Below, in pieces: positions 8,003-16,477 of a stretch of DNA of 64,000 nucleotides. This stretch comes from Psychromonas ingrahamii 37. GTDB lineage: Bacteria; Pseudomonadota; Gammaproteobacteria; Enterobacterales; Psychromonadaceae. The notes beneath the pieces are model-generated. The model made no database searches and was not told the DNA's origin. It saw nothing but the letters and a program-made list of their open reading frames with translations. Where the stretch lies: assembly GCF_000015285.1 (NCBI RefSeq), contig NC_008709.1, positions 1,736,001 to 1,800,000 of the forward strand. The letters run 5' to 3'. Numbering within the stretch: position 1 is the stretch's first letter; each line of letters starts with the position of its first letter. The position numbers and the translations under genes are program-made.

Positions 8003-9459
8003 GATTTTTGTCCCTGTTTCCGTGCTTTGATTAATTGGTGTAAGGTTTTACCGGCAGGTTTAGGGGCTGTTCGGCATTGTGTCCATGGCCCTATTTTGCT
8101 TGGCATTAAGGATCTCATCTTGGTGGCTGACCATGATCCCAGATGATAAAGAGAAGGGTGTGAGGCTGCAAAGGCAAATCCTTTCATTGCCAATAACTCT
8201 ATTCTGCTGGCTGCGGCTGCCTGCCCTTTAATCGCTGGCCTATTATTTTTGGGCGAATTTTTAGCTTCCTGACGTAAGCGCTGCAGCATTTCTGGAATGG
8301 GAATATTTACCGGGCAGACTTCGCCACAGGCACCGCACAGGCTCGATGCTGTCACTAAATCTTTAGTGTTATCGAGCCCCATCATATGGGGTGAAATAAT
8401 TTGACCAATGGGTCCAGGATAAGTCGTGCCGTAAGCATGACCACCAATACGGGTGTACACCGGGCAGTGGTTCATGCACGCACCACAACGAATACATTGC
8501 AGTGTTTGACGCATCTCTTCGTCGGCAAAGGCTTGTGTACGGCCGTTATCGAGCAGCACCAGGTGAACTTCTTCAGGGCCGTCTAACTCACCCGCGCGGC
8601 GCGGTGAGCTTATCATATTAAAATAAGTGGTAATGGCCTGTCCCGTAGCTGAACGGGTAAGGGCGCTGTACAGCGGCGGCACATCGCTTAAAAACTCCAC
8701 CACCTTTTCGATACCGGTAATGGCAATATGCACATTGGGCACCGTCGTACACATACGTCCGTTGCCTTCGTTTTCAACCAGACACAGGGTGCCGGTTTCC
8801 GCGACGGCAAAGTTAACCCCCGATAAGCCAATATCTGCATCGTGAAATTTTTTCCGTAGACGGGTGCGCCCGGTTTTAATCAATTCATCCACATCGACGG
8901 TCGGGGTGAAGTCATCGAGGTGTTTTTCGAAGGTATCGCTGACTTCCTGCTTGTTTTTATGAATGGCGGGCATAATGATATGGGAGGGTTTATCGCCATC
9001 GAGCTGCACAATATATTCGCCCATATCACTTTCTAAACATTCAATACCGAGCTTTTCCATTTCGTGGTTGAGTTCAATTTCTTCACTCACCATGGATTTG
9101 CCTTTAATAATATTCTTGGCATTATGCTGCCCGGCAATACCGGCAATGATACTGTTCGCTTGTTCGGTCGTTTCTGCCCAATGCACCTGAATACCATTAT
9201 TTGTACAGTTAGTTTCAAGCTGTTCGAGTAAATCGGGCAGTTTGCTCAGGCTGCGCTGGCGAATCGCCGCGGATAAATCGCGAATGCGTTTTTCTTCTGT
9301 CGGATCTGAAAAAGCAATTTTACGTTTGTCTGTTAAGTAGTCCATTGCGCCGCGAAAATTTTGGCGTAGCTGTGGATCGGCAAGGGCTGCTTTGGCCTGA
9401 TCATGAAAATGCTCCGGTGCTAAATCTTCAATCTGTACGCCGTTATTTGCTTGGCTCAT
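7999..9459 (-). CDS. lldF: L-lactate utilisation Fe-S protein LldF/LutB
   Basis: Protein of 486 residues, the large Fe-S subunit of the LldEFG L-lactate dehydrogenase. An N-terminal LUD domain (about 60-290) is followed by two [4Fe-4S] motifs, CIRCGACMNHCPVY and CGACGEVCPVNIP, and a C-terminal extension. The order and spacing are typical of LutB. It carries electrons between the LldE subunit and the respiratory chain. The start is fixed by GGAGG just upstream, which is embedded in the end of the preceding mini-ORF (TAG, one base, then ATG). It is transcribed with lldE and lldG. Confidence 0.92.
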   Translation of the reverse strand: MSQANNGVQIEDLAPEHFHDQAKAALADPQLRQNFRGAMDYLTDKRKIAFSDPTEEKRIRDLSAAIRQRSLSKLPDLLEQLETNCTNNGIQVHWAETTEQANSIIAGIAGQHNAKNIIKGKSMVSEEIELNHEMEKLGIECLESDMGEYIVQLDGDKPSHIIMPAIHKNKQEVSDTFEKHLDDFTPTVDVDELIKTGRTRLRKKFHDADIGLSGVNFAVAETGTLCLVENEGNGRMCTTVPNVHIAITGIEKVVEFLSDVPPLYSALTRSATGQAITTYFNMISSPRRAGELDGPEEVHLVLLDNGRTQAFADEEMRQTLQCIRCGACMNHCPVYTRIGGHAYGTTYPGPIGQIISPHMMGLDNTKDLVTASSLCGACGEVCPVNIPIPEMLQRLRQEAKNSPKNNRPAIKGQAAAASRIELLAMKGFAFAASHPSLYHLGSWSATKMRSLMPSKIGPWTQCRTAPKPAGKTLHQLIKARKQGQKS

Positions 9460-9460
9460 T

Positions 9461-9577
9461 CTATTTTCCTCCCGCCCGTGCTAATAAGAAGTGTGCTAAT
9501 AAGAAGCTCGCTCTCCTGTGCGCTTGAACATGAGACAGACTTTCAATATGGTCGATATTATTCTTTGCTTGGTCCAT
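9461..9577 (-). other. Chimeric mini-ORF from duplicated lldE/lldF junction
   Basis: A 38-codon open frame lies exactly between lldE and lldF. It starts one base after the lldE stop (TAG A ATG) and ends one base before the lldF ATG with the same geometry. Its start (MDQAKNNIDHIESL) resembles LldF (MSQANNGVQIEDL), and its end (RASFLLAHFLLARAGGK) resembles the LldE C-terminus (LASFLLERTGGK), with a small internal repeat of FLLA. The bases around both junctions (CATTCTATTTTCCTCCCG on the plus strand) are duplicated. It is best read as the shrunken product of a tandem duplication across the lldE/lldF junction, kept in frame. Confidence 0.8.
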
Positions 9578-9578
9578 T

Positions 9579-10331
9579 CTATTTTCCTCCCGTGCGTTCT
9601 AATAAAAAGCTCGCAAGATGACGACCACGCATTGGGTTGCCCTGATATTCCAGCGAGCCGTTAATATTCAGCAGGCAGCCCCAATCGGCACTGACAAAAT
9701 TACTGGCTTTTGTTTCTGACAAGTGGCGCGTTTTATCCTCAACCATTGCCTGACTGATATCGGAATGACGAACCGCAAAAGTACCACCGAATCCGCAACA
9801 TTCACTTTCATAATCCTGCTCCCGAATCTTGACGTTATCAAGCTGGCTAAGCAGTTGTGTCGACGTCACGTGGACATTCATCTCCCGACGTGCCGCACAG
9901 GAGGTATGCATCACAACCGAAGTATTTTCTCCCTGATCCTTCAATTTTATCCGGCAGACGTTGACCAGAAATTCAGTCAGTTCAAAGACACGCTCGCAAA
10001 AATCATCAACCTGGGTTTGGTTTTGATCATCTTTGAATAAACGCCGATAGTGATAATGCATCATACCGCCACAAGACCCTGATAAAACGATCACCGGCCA
10101 GTTTTCCGTGAACAAGTCCATCTGGCTTTGCGCGATTATTTTAGCTTCTTGATCGTAACCTGAGCTATAAGCTGGCTGACCACAGCAAGTTTGTTTTTCA
10201 ATGAAGATAACCTCGATCCCCTGTTGCTCTAACAATGTGATGGCATCAAGACCGGCTTGTGGATCAAACAGGTCAACCAGACAAGTCGCATAGAAGTATA
10301 CTTTGACCGGTTTTGCAGGGTAGATTCGCAT
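9579..10331 (-). CDS. lldE: L-lactate utilisation cysteine-rich protein LldE/LutA
   Basis: Protein of 250 residues with two CCG (DUF224-type) domains, the third subunit of the LldEFG L-lactate dehydrogenase. The motifs seen are CLVDLFDP near residue 17, CCGQPAYSSG, SCGGMMHYHY, SCAARREM and CCGFGGTFAVRHSDIS. These cysteine clusters in LutA/GlpC-like proteins bind Fe-S centres and relay electrons. A purine-rich AAGGA site precedes the ATG. The stop codon overlaps the GGAGG ribosome-binding region of the next frame, so translation through the mini-ORF into lldF is likely coupled. Confidence 0.92.
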   Translation of the reverse strand: MRIYPAKPVKVYFYATCLVDLFDPQAGLDAITLLEQQGIEVIFIEKQTCCGQPAYSSGYDQEAKIIAQSQMDLFTENWPVIVLSGSCGGMMHYHYRRLFKDDQNQTQVDDFCERVFELTEFLVNVCRIKLKDQGENTSVVMHTSCAARREMNVHVTSTQLLSQLDNVKIREQDYESECCGFGGTFAVRHSDISQAMVEDKTRHLSETKASNFVSADWGCLLNINGSLEYQGNPMRGRHLASFLLERTGGK

Positions 10332-10431
10332 TGGTTTTTCCTTTTGCTGCCACTGTGTCTGTCGTTGGTAGTCAGTGACTGTTGGCGTTAATAAGTTGCG
10401 AATAAAAAAGTCATTCGAATTCGTCGTTATT

Positions 10432-10475
10432 ATTTCAGCATGAGCCGGAGAATAAACCTAAGCTAATGCTGAAAT
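10432..10475 (-). terminator. Hairpin between lldP and lldE
   Basis: Perfect 10-base arms, ATTTCAGCAT (10432-10441) and ATGCTGAAAT (10466-10475), lie just downstream of the lldP stop. A smaller hairpin (ATAGCG, gta, CGCTAT at 10482-10496) overlaps the lldP stop itself. No long U-tract follows, so this is more likely a partial terminator or an mRNA stabiliser that sets the permease:enzyme ratio than a full stop. Confidence 0.5.
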
Positions 10476-10495
10476 TTTGTGATAGCGGTACGCTA

Positions 10496-12202
10496 TTATT
10501 GAGCTTGTTCTGCTGCCATCAGAACATCGGTGATATTAAAACCATAGATAATCACTAAACCAATCACGCCGGTCGCAATAAGGTAATAGAAGGTCGGGAT
10601 AGCTGTTTTACGCAATATCAAACCTTCGCGGCCCAATAGTCCCACCGTTGCAGAGGCTGCTACTACGTTGTGGATAGCAATCATATTACCTGCCGCGGCA
10701 CCCACCGCCTGAAGTGAGACAACTGCCGCCGTTGAAATCGATAATGTTTGCGCTACTTCAAATTGAAACTGGCCAAGCATCATATTGGAAACCGTATTAG
10801 AACCCGCAATAAATGCGCCCAGTGCGCCAATTGATGCACTGAGTGCCGGGAAAAAGTCACCCACTAAACCTGATACGAAGTTAGCCGTTGTCACCGGCAT
10901 GCTGGCTAAATCTGCCGCATTAACACCGGAGTTAATAAAGATACGTACCATAGGAATAGTAAACATCAGTACAAAACCTGCCCCAACTAATGTTCTGCTT
11001 GACTCACCGAAGGCACCGGCCAAGGGTTTGATGCTACGTGATTGCAGGATAACCGCAAGCAGTGCCACAAAGACCAGAATACCACCGGGCAAATAGAGCG
11101 GCTGAATGGCTGCGCTAACACCCGCTTCGCCTAAAATATTGCTGAAGGATAAGCTGATACCCGTTAAAAAACCTTTGAAGTCTGCATTAACTCGGCTTGC
11201 TACCAGAATCACTGCTAACAATACATAAGGTGCCCAGGCAAGCACCATGCTCATTGGTTTTTTGTTATTCTCTTTTAAATCTATTTTCAGTGAACCCAAC
11301 CATTCTTTCGGCCAGTTATTTTCACTTTCAAAATCCCACTTTGTTTTCGGTACAAGGAAACCTTTTTTCGCGGCGGTGACCACAATAGCAAGGCTGACTA
11401 AGCCACCAATTAATGCTGGGAATTCAGGACCGAGGAAAACACCGGTCAGTGCGTAAGGGACAGTGAACGCCAAACCTGCAAAAATAGCGAAGGGCAGGAT
11501 ATCTAGTCCTTCTGTCCAGCTTTTATTTTTACCAAAAAAACGGGTTAACATCATCGCCATTAGCACCGGAATAAAGGTACCCACAACGGCATGAATAACG
11601 GCAACATTGGAGGTGATTTCCTGAAGATAGACATCCCAGTTCGATCCGCCGGCAACCAGTGTTTCAGTGATGTTGTGTGTATCAAGCCCTTTATTGATAC
11701 CCACAATGATTGGTGTACCGACCGCGCCGAATGAAACTGGGGTTGATTGAATCATCATACCCATTAAGACGGCTGCTAATGCGGGGAAACCGATAGCGAC
11801 TAACAGCGGGGCGGCAATCGCTGCCGGTGTACCGAAACCGGAAGCACCTTCAATAAAGGATCCAAAACACCAGGCAATAATAATCGCCTGTACACGCCGG
11901 TCGGCGGAAATATTGGTAAACCCATTGCGAATAACCGTGATAGCGCCAGTATGTTTCAGGGTATTAAGCAGAAAAATGGCACCGAAGACAATCCAGAGAA
12001 CCGCAACGGTAATCATTAATCCCTGCAGGGATGATGCAATAACGCGGGTGGCGGACATGTCCCAGACAAAGAGCGCTATCAGAGCCGTTAATAAAAAGGC
12101 GATTGGCATGGCGCGTTTGGCAGGCCAGTTTAGACCGACCAGCAATATCCCCGATATCAGTATTGGTGAAAATGCGATTAACGCGAGTAGGGTTTCGTTC
12201 AT
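10496..12202 (-). CDS. lldP: L-lactate permease LldP/LctP
   Basis: Inner-membrane permease of 568 residues of the LctP family, importing lactate (and often glycolate) with protons. The chain is hydrophobic throughout, with a dozen or more membrane spans. The glycine-rich segments [16 protein letters not shown] (about residue 115) and [14 protein letters not shown] (about residue 465) are typical of the family. GGAAGGA lies about 10 bases upstream of the ATG. It is the first gene of the lactate operon and faces the LysR gene across 190 bases that contain a long inverted repeat. Hairpins follow the stop codon before lldE. Confidence 0.93.
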   Translation of the reverse strand: MNETLLALIAFSPILISGILLVGLNWPAKRAMPIAFLLTALIALFVWDMSATRVIASSLQGLMITVAVLWIVFGAIFLLNTLKHTGAITVIRNGFTNISADRRVQAIIIAWCFGSFIEGASGFGTPAAIAAPLLVAIGFPALAAVLMGMMIQSTPVSFGAVGTPIIVGINKGLDTHNITETLVAGGSNWDVYLQEITSNVAVIHAVVGTFIPVLMAMMLTRFFGKNKSWTEGLDILPFAIFAGLAFTVPYALTGVFLGPEFPALIGGLVSLAIVVTAAKKGFLVPKTKWDFESENNWPKEWLGSLKIDLKENNKKPMSMVLAWAPYVLLAVILVASRVNADFKGFLTGISLSFSNILGEAGVSAAIQPLYLPGGILVFVALLAVILQSRSIKPLAGAFGESSRTLVGAGFVLMFTIPMVRIFINSGVNAADLASMPVTTANFVSGLVGDFFPALSASIGALGAFIAGSNTVSNMMLGQFQFEVAQTLSISTAAVVSLQAVGAAAGNMIAIHNVVAASATVGLLGREGLILRKTAIPTFYYLIATGVIGLVIIYGFNITDVLMAAEQAQ

Positions 12203-12245
12203 AATAGTGTAATCCTTCCAATGTATATTGTTATGTTGTTATAGT

Positions 12246-12295
12246 CTGCGTACATAGCCAAAATCTTTTTGGTTGTTGTTTGGCTATGTACGCAG
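12246..12295. promoter_or_regulatory. 17-bp inverted repeat, candidate operator for lldP
   Basis: CTGCGTACATAGCCAAA (12246-12262) and its exact reverse complement (12279-12295) are separated by 16 bases in the divergent lldP / LysR intergenic region. There is no T-tract, so it is not a terminator. Its length, symmetry and position fit an operator bound by the adjacent LysR protein or another lactate-responsive regulator. The arms lack a clear T-N11-A LysR half-site. Confidence 0.75.
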
Positions 12296-12393
12296 TTTGT
12301 GAACCGTTTGTTAATTTGATGTTAAGATACGCCTATCTTTTTTGTGGATATATGTAGATAATGAATAACATTATTTCCAAAAGTTGCATAATC

Positions 12394-13296
12394 ATGGCAA
12401 AAACAGATGACCTTATCCTCTTTGCTCAGGTAGTAGAAGAGGGCTCTTTTAGTAAAGTCGCAGAGCTAAATTCCCTTACAAATTCAGTAGTTAGCAAACG
12501 TATTAAACGATTGGAAGCGGATCTTGGGGTGCAGCTTTTGTATCGCACTACTCGAAAACTGACCGTCAGCGAAGCAGGAAAAGTACTTTATCAGGGTGCT
12601 AAAAATGTGAAGCAGGCAGCATTAGAAGCGATTGACGCAGTGTATGGATACGGTGAAAGTGTTACGGGTCATCTTAAAATGTCAGTGCCGAGCATTTCTG
12701 GTGATTTAGTATTGGCCGGCGCAGTTGCTGAATTTTGCAGCATGCATCCCGGATTCAGCGTTGATATGTCTCTGGAAAATTCCTTTATTGATATCGTTGG
12801 AGACGGTTATGACCTGGTGATACGCACTGGATATTTGGCAGATTCGAGTTTAATCGCCCGGCATCTTATTGACTCTCAATGGGTTATCTGTGCAGCGCCT
12901 GCTTATATCAAGCGTTTTGGCAAACCGATGACCCCGGAAGATCTGATTAATCACAATTGCCTGCAATATGCCTATCAAACAACGGGAGCATCTGAATGGG
13001 AATTCAAAGGGATTAACGGTAACTATATTGTCAAAGTCGCGGGTAATTTTTCAACTGATAATGCGACTGCACTTAGAAAAGCGGCGTTGGGCGGCTATGG
13101 CTTGGCTTATGTGCCGAAATGTTTGGTGTACCCGGATTTGTTGAAAGGTGATTTAGTGGATATATTCCCAGAACGGGTAGGTAAAAAGTTGGGTATTTAC
13201 GCCGTTTATCCCTTTAGCCGTCAGCCCCCCTTAAAAATCCGCATGCTGATCGAACACATCAGAGAACGCTATTTATCGATTGCAGAGTATTTTTAA
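12394..13296 (+). CDS. LysR-family regulator, likely of lactate genes
   Basis: LysR-type regulator of about 300 residues. The N-terminal winged helix-turn-helix (about 1-60: FAQVVEEGSFSKVAELN, then SVVSKRIKRLEADLGVQLLYRTTRKL) resembles the AaeR/CrgA-like branch that carries RTTRKL. The periplasmic-binding-like effector domain follows (about 90-295). Divergence from lldP across a palindromic region suggests that it controls the lactate operon. I prefer ATG 12394, which gives the canonical MAKTDDLILFAQ start; ATG 12361 would add 11 residues. Neither has a strong ribosome-binding site. The effector is unknown. Confidence 0.85.
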   Translation: MAKTDDLILFAQVVEEGSFSKVAELNSLTNSVVSKRIKRLEADLGVQLLYRTTRKLTVSEAGKVLYQGAKNVKQAALEAIDAVYGYGESVTGHLKMSVPSISGDLVLAGAVAEFCSMHPGFSVDMSLENSFIDIVGDGYDLVIRTGYLADSSLIARHLIDSQWVICAAPAYIKRFGKPMTPEDLINHNCLQYAYQTTGASEWEFKGINGNYIVKVAGNFSTDNATALRKAALGGYGLAYVPKCLVYPDLLKGDLVDIFPERVGKKLGIYAVYPFSRQPPLKIRMLIEHIRERYLSIAEYF

Positions 13297-13353
13297 CCCG
13301 TCATTAACCAAGAGGTTTCCCGATCAGTCAGCTTGTTGAGCAGGAAAAATGGG

Positions 13354-13851
13354 TTAAAGCATATCGATGCTGATCTCATCAAAAGAATAAACCTTACCGC
13401 CATACTCGCGGCTAAAAGCTTGGGCATCGCCCTGCAGGCTAAAACTTGCCAGAGTCTTACCCATGGCTCCCTTTTTTGAAGAATCGACAACGTACCAGGC
13501 TGTTTTTGCATCAATAAAATATTGATCGTCTGTTTTCCCCCAGGGCGTTTTACTCATATCATGTACAAACACCTGCTTCACTTGACGTTGATTTTCCGGC
13601 TGTAATAAATAACCGAACAGATCCCGTGTTGAGCAAAACTTAGCAATATCTTCCGATTTTTTTTGGTAAAGCTCCCCTTTAGGTCCGGGGAATTTAGAAA
13701 TAATCATGCCGCACAGGTGGCACTCATCTGCATTTTCAATGGCCGCCACTTGTTTAAGCATTTTTTTTTGGGGCTCCGCTTCTGAACAGCCTAATAGAAC
13801 AGCCAGCAGGCCAAAAGCCAGTACCGATTTGTAATTAAAAAAACAGTTCAT
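13354..13851 (-). CDS. nosL: Nitrous oxide reductase accessory lipoprotein NosL
   Basis: Lipoprotein of 165 residues that in characterised systems binds Cu(I) and hands it on for NosZ copper-site assembly. The signal peptide ends in a lipobox, VLLGC (Cys22). The conserved metal motif ECHLCGM lies at residues 43-49. The C-terminus VYSFDEISIDML is also seen as a relic at 643-680. It belongs to the nosRZDFY cluster upstream on the same strand but is separated from nosY by 866 bases of repeats, so it may need its own promoter. Confidence 0.9.
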   Translation of the reverse strand: MNCFFNYKSVLAFGLLAVLLGCSEAEPQKKMLKQVAAIENADECHLCGMIISKFPGPKGELYQKKSEDIAKFCSTRDLFGYLLQPENQRQVKQVFVHDMSKTPWGKTDDQYFIDAKTAWYVVDSSKKGAMGKTLASFSLQGDAQAFSREYGGKVYSFDEISIDML

Positions 13852-13900
13852 TTTGTTAACCTTTTTTATTTAAATTAGATGGTTATTCACTTAACGCAAG

Positions 13901-14008
13901 GAAGAAAATACACCAGCTATCAGATTTTAGCTCTCAGCTTTCAGTTTTCCAGCACTCTAGCTTTCTAGCATTCCTGTATTTTATCCACCGAACCTGAAGG
14001 CCCAGTTT
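13901..14008. repeat. Composite AGC-array element, copy 1
   Basis: The element starts with GAAGAAAATACACCAGC and continues with degenerate 7-8-base units (AGCTCTC, AGCTTTC, AGCACTCT and the like). It closes with CCGAACCTGAAGGCCCAGTTTC. The same left end, array and right end recur in copy 2 directly downstream, and in reverse orientation at 33403-33634. Confidence 0.75.
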
Positions 14009-14009
14009 C

Positions 14010-14100
14010 GAGAATATACTGGCTATCAGATTTCAGCTCTCAGCTTTCTAGCACTCTAGCTTTCTAGCCTTTTACCCGTCGAGCCTAAAGGCCCAGTTCC
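14010..14100. repeat. Composite AGC-array element, copy 2
   Basis: GAGAATATACTGGC is followed by the AGC-core units AGCTCTC, AGCTTTCT, AGCACTCT and AGCTTTCT, then the closing motif GAGCCTAAAGGCCCAGTTCC. It directly abuts copy 1, so the pair looks like a tandem duplication of the whole element. Confidence 0.75.
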
Positions 14101-14550
14101 AAACCACACTAACTCCGTCATTCCCGAGTTGTCCTGTCGGGAATCTCAGTGGATATAGCGCATACATAAAAGCCAAGCGGCTAGTTCATAACAAATACAT
14201 CCCGAGATCCCCGACTAAAACACCTCGGGGATGACGACTAACGGAGAGCGGTGTAAAGTCCAATTTTTTACGTCACCCTCCATTTAACCCGTCATTCCCG
14301 AGTTATCTTATTGGGAATCTCAATACATAGAATACCAAGCCAATGCGGCTACGAACCCCCCGTCCATTTTTCTTGTGCTGAACGACTGTTTTAGCAAGGG
14401 GAAACACGATGTTTCCATTAGGCTCGGCACGCACAGGGATGTGCGATCCGAGCTGGTGCGTTAAAAACAGGTGGATAATATAAGATCAAAAAATGGCCTG
14501 GGCGGCACTCTTTTGCTTACTTTGCTCTTGCTGTTGAGAGAAAAGTAAAG

Positions 14551-14640
14551 TCGCCGTCAAAGGCGAAAGACCAACAATAAAAGTTAAACCAGACGCCTCA
14601 AGCGAAGGCCTACGAATAACCGATGTGGTATCAGACCGTC
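14551..14640. repeat. Dispersed repeat (FIVGLSPLTA type), copy A
   Basis: Shares the core ACCAACAATAAAAGTTAA and GCCTCAAGCGAAGGC with copies near 22577 and 25695. It contains two short stems (TCGCC/GGCGA and GCC/GGC). In reverse it spells EASGLTFIVGLSPLTAT, a phrase I associate with spurious ORFs in many marine gammaproteobacteria. It is probably a non-coding repeat. Confidence 0.7.
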
Positions 14641-14717
14641 CGAATCGGAATCCCGCCGAGCCTAAAGGCTCAGTTCCAAAAAAGTTTACACATATCTGAA
14701 TCATCAACACAAACATA

Positions 14718-15536
14718 TTAAATACTTTTTTTACTGAAAATAAACAGCGCAAATAACAGGGGTGAAACAACCCAGGCCAGCATCATCAATAACAAACTTG
14801 ATACTGAATAGTCACTGTTAATAGCAACGGCCAATACCCCGTTAACATCCCCGCTGTCCAATGCTGCAAGGTTAATCAGGCGAAATAAATCAGCCGGATT
14901 AAAGAGCATCAACTGCACTAGTCCCTGCTGCGAGACCCCATCCTTAACACCGATTAAAATCGCTAATAATCCCAGATCAAAAATCAATACAAAAAACAGC
15001 CACAGGATCAGTGCCATACCTGCCGCTTTAGACTTTTCTGTTACTGATAAACTGATAATATAAGCTAACCCAATAAAACTAAGACCGAGCAAACTAGCCG
15101 TTAAAATAAACAATGCAAAGGTGGGTAATACCGTTGCAAAGTCGGTATTAAAACCTAACAAAATAGCGGCACTGCCAAAACCTATAATAGTTGCCAGCGT
15201 AATAATGCTGCCTTGACCGATAAATTTACCCAGCAGCAGCTGAGTATGACTAACAGGGTAAGTCAGCAGTAACAGTAAAGTGCCGGATTCCTGCTCACCC
15301 ACAAAGCTGTCATAGCAAAGTAATAATGCGATCAGAGGAATAATAAACACTGACAAGCTGGATAAGCTCGCAATAGTAGTGGATAACGAAGGCGGGGTAA
15401 TTTGCCCCGATGCCACTGAGCCGTAATAACTTAAGCCAATAGATAACAGAGCAAAAATGCAGGTGATTGAAATAAACCAACGGTTACGTACGCCATCTTG
15501 AAACTCTTTTAATGCCACCGCCCAGATAGGACTCAT
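14718..15536 (-). CDS. nosY: NosY, permease of the NosDFY copper-site ABC system
   Basis: Inner-membrane subunit of 272 residues that with NosF and NosD supports maturation of the tetranuclear copper site of NosZ. About six membrane segments are visible, starting after MSPIWAVALKEFQDGVRNRW. It belongs to the ABC-2 permease family (GEQESGTLLLLLTYPVS is the typical cytoplasmic segment). Its ATG overlaps the nosF stop as ATGA, indicating coupling. The sequence after its stop is a dense repeat region, not nosL as in compact clusters. Confidence 0.92.
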   Translation of the reverse strand: MSPIWAVALKEFQDGVRNRWFISITCIFALLSIGLSYYGSVASGQITPPSLSTTIASLSSLSVFIIPLIALLLCYDSFVGEQESGTLLLLLTYPVSHTQLLLGKFIGQGSIITLATIIGFGSAAILLGFNTDFATVLPTFALFILTASLLGLSFIGLAYIISLSVTEKSKAAGMALILWLFFVLIFDLGLLAILIGVKDGVSQQGLVQLMLFNPADLFRLINLAALDSGDVNGVLAVAINSDYSVSSLLLMMLAWVVSPLLFALFIFSKKSI

Positions 15537-16444
15537 AAGGGTTTCTCCTGCTGTACACTGTTGCCCAGAAAGTATTGATATATTTGCGCTAAGGTAGGTG
15601 TTTCAACCTGCAGATCTGTCAATTTTTCAAAGGTCATTAACTCACGAATCACCTTTATTTTTTCAGATTCAGGCACATCCAGCTGGTAAGGTGAAACCAT
15701 AAAAGGGGCCAAATTTTTATTATGCTGCAGTGCATCATTAATACCCTGGGTTTTAATCGAAACGGGTAATTGCGCGATATCCCGGAGTCTGGGCAGTGTC
15801 CCCATCGCCACGGATTCGCCGCCCGACAAGATCATCGCCCGGTCAATATGTTGCTCTATACCCGGTAAAATATGCGAACAAAGTATAATAGTTGCGCCGT
15901 TACTCTTTAACTGATCAACACTGGTATAAAACTCTTTTGTGGCAGTAGGATCTAAACCCACAGTAGGTTCATCAAGTAACAATAATTTAGGATCACCTAA
16001 AAAAGCCTGGGCTAGCCCTAGACGTTGGCGCATCCCTTTTGAGTAGGTTTTAACTGGACGATTTTCGGCAAAGGATAATCCAACTTTTTCTAATAATTCG
16101 ACAACCTGCTTTTTGTTGGCTGATTTTAAACGTGCAAAATAAGTGAGCACCTCAAATCCGGTGAGCTGATCATAAAAACTGACATTTTCAGGTAGGTAAC
16201 CAATTTTTTTACGGCTGCTCCAAGCCTTTTTATTTTGCGGATCAACGCCAAAGACAGCGACTTTTCCAGAGCCTGCTTTAATGATCCCTAAAATTAGTTT
16301 CATCATGGTGGTTTTACCCGCCCCATTATGGCCAAATAGACCCAGTACTTCACCGGCAGAAAGCTTTAAGTCGATATTGTGCAGTGCGGCAAGCTGCTGA
16401 TAATTTTTATTAACCTGCTCTAATAATATAATGTTTTCACTCAT
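15533..16444 (-). CDS. nosF: NosF, ABC ATPase for nitrous oxide reductase maturation
   Basis: ATPase of 303 residues powering the NosDFY complex. It has Walker A GHNGAGKTT (about residue 38), the signature SKGMRQRLGLAQA (about residue 135), Walker B LLLLDEPTVGLDP and the switch CSH. The C-terminal domain (about 215-300) is the CcmA/NosF-type extension. It lies 33 bases downstream of nosD and overlaps nosY by 4 bases. Confidence 0.94.
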   Translation of the reverse strand: MSENIILLEQVNKNYQQLAALHNIDLKLSAGEVLGLFGHNGAGKTTMMKLILGIIKAGSGKVAVFGVDPQNKKAWSSRKKIGYLPENVSFYDQLTGFEVLTYFARLKSANKKQVVELLEKVGLSFAENRPVKTYSKGMRQRLGLAQAFLGDPKLLLLDEPTVGLDPTATKEFYTSVDQLKSNGATIILCSHILPGIEQHIDRAMILSGGESVAMGTLPRLRDIAQLPVSIKTQGINDALQHNKNLAPFMVSPYQLDVPESEKIKVIRELMTFEKLTDLQVETPTLAQIYQYFLGNSVQQEKPL

Positions 16445-16477
16445 AAATTTGATTACCCTTTCAGCTGGTAGGTTGAA

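Larger units (their letters stand above)
13852..14717. repeat. Repeat-packed spacer splitting nosY from nosL
   Basis: This 866-base region contains no credible gene. It holds two tandem composite AGC-array elements (13901-14008 and 14010-14100). Two blocks carry GTCATTCCCGAG...GGGAATCTC palindromes near 14117-14245 and 14290-14325. A copy of the dispersed repeat whose reverse strand reads FIVGLSPLTAT lies at about 14490-14640, and a lone GAGCCTAAAGGCTCAGTTCC motif at about 14657-14677. An open frame read across the last two (14486-14770) is treated as spurious. Confidence 0.85.

Noticed and set aside
12246-12295. Rho-independent terminator
   Set aside because: It lies between divergent genes and has no T run on either side.
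13901-14100. Integron attC sites
   Set aside because: No attC core or cassette genes, and the arrays are simple short tandem repeats.
14486-14770. 94-codon minus-strand frame overlapping the nosY end
   Set aside because: It consists of the dispersed FIVGLSPLTA repeat plus an array-end motif and overlaps nosY in another frame.
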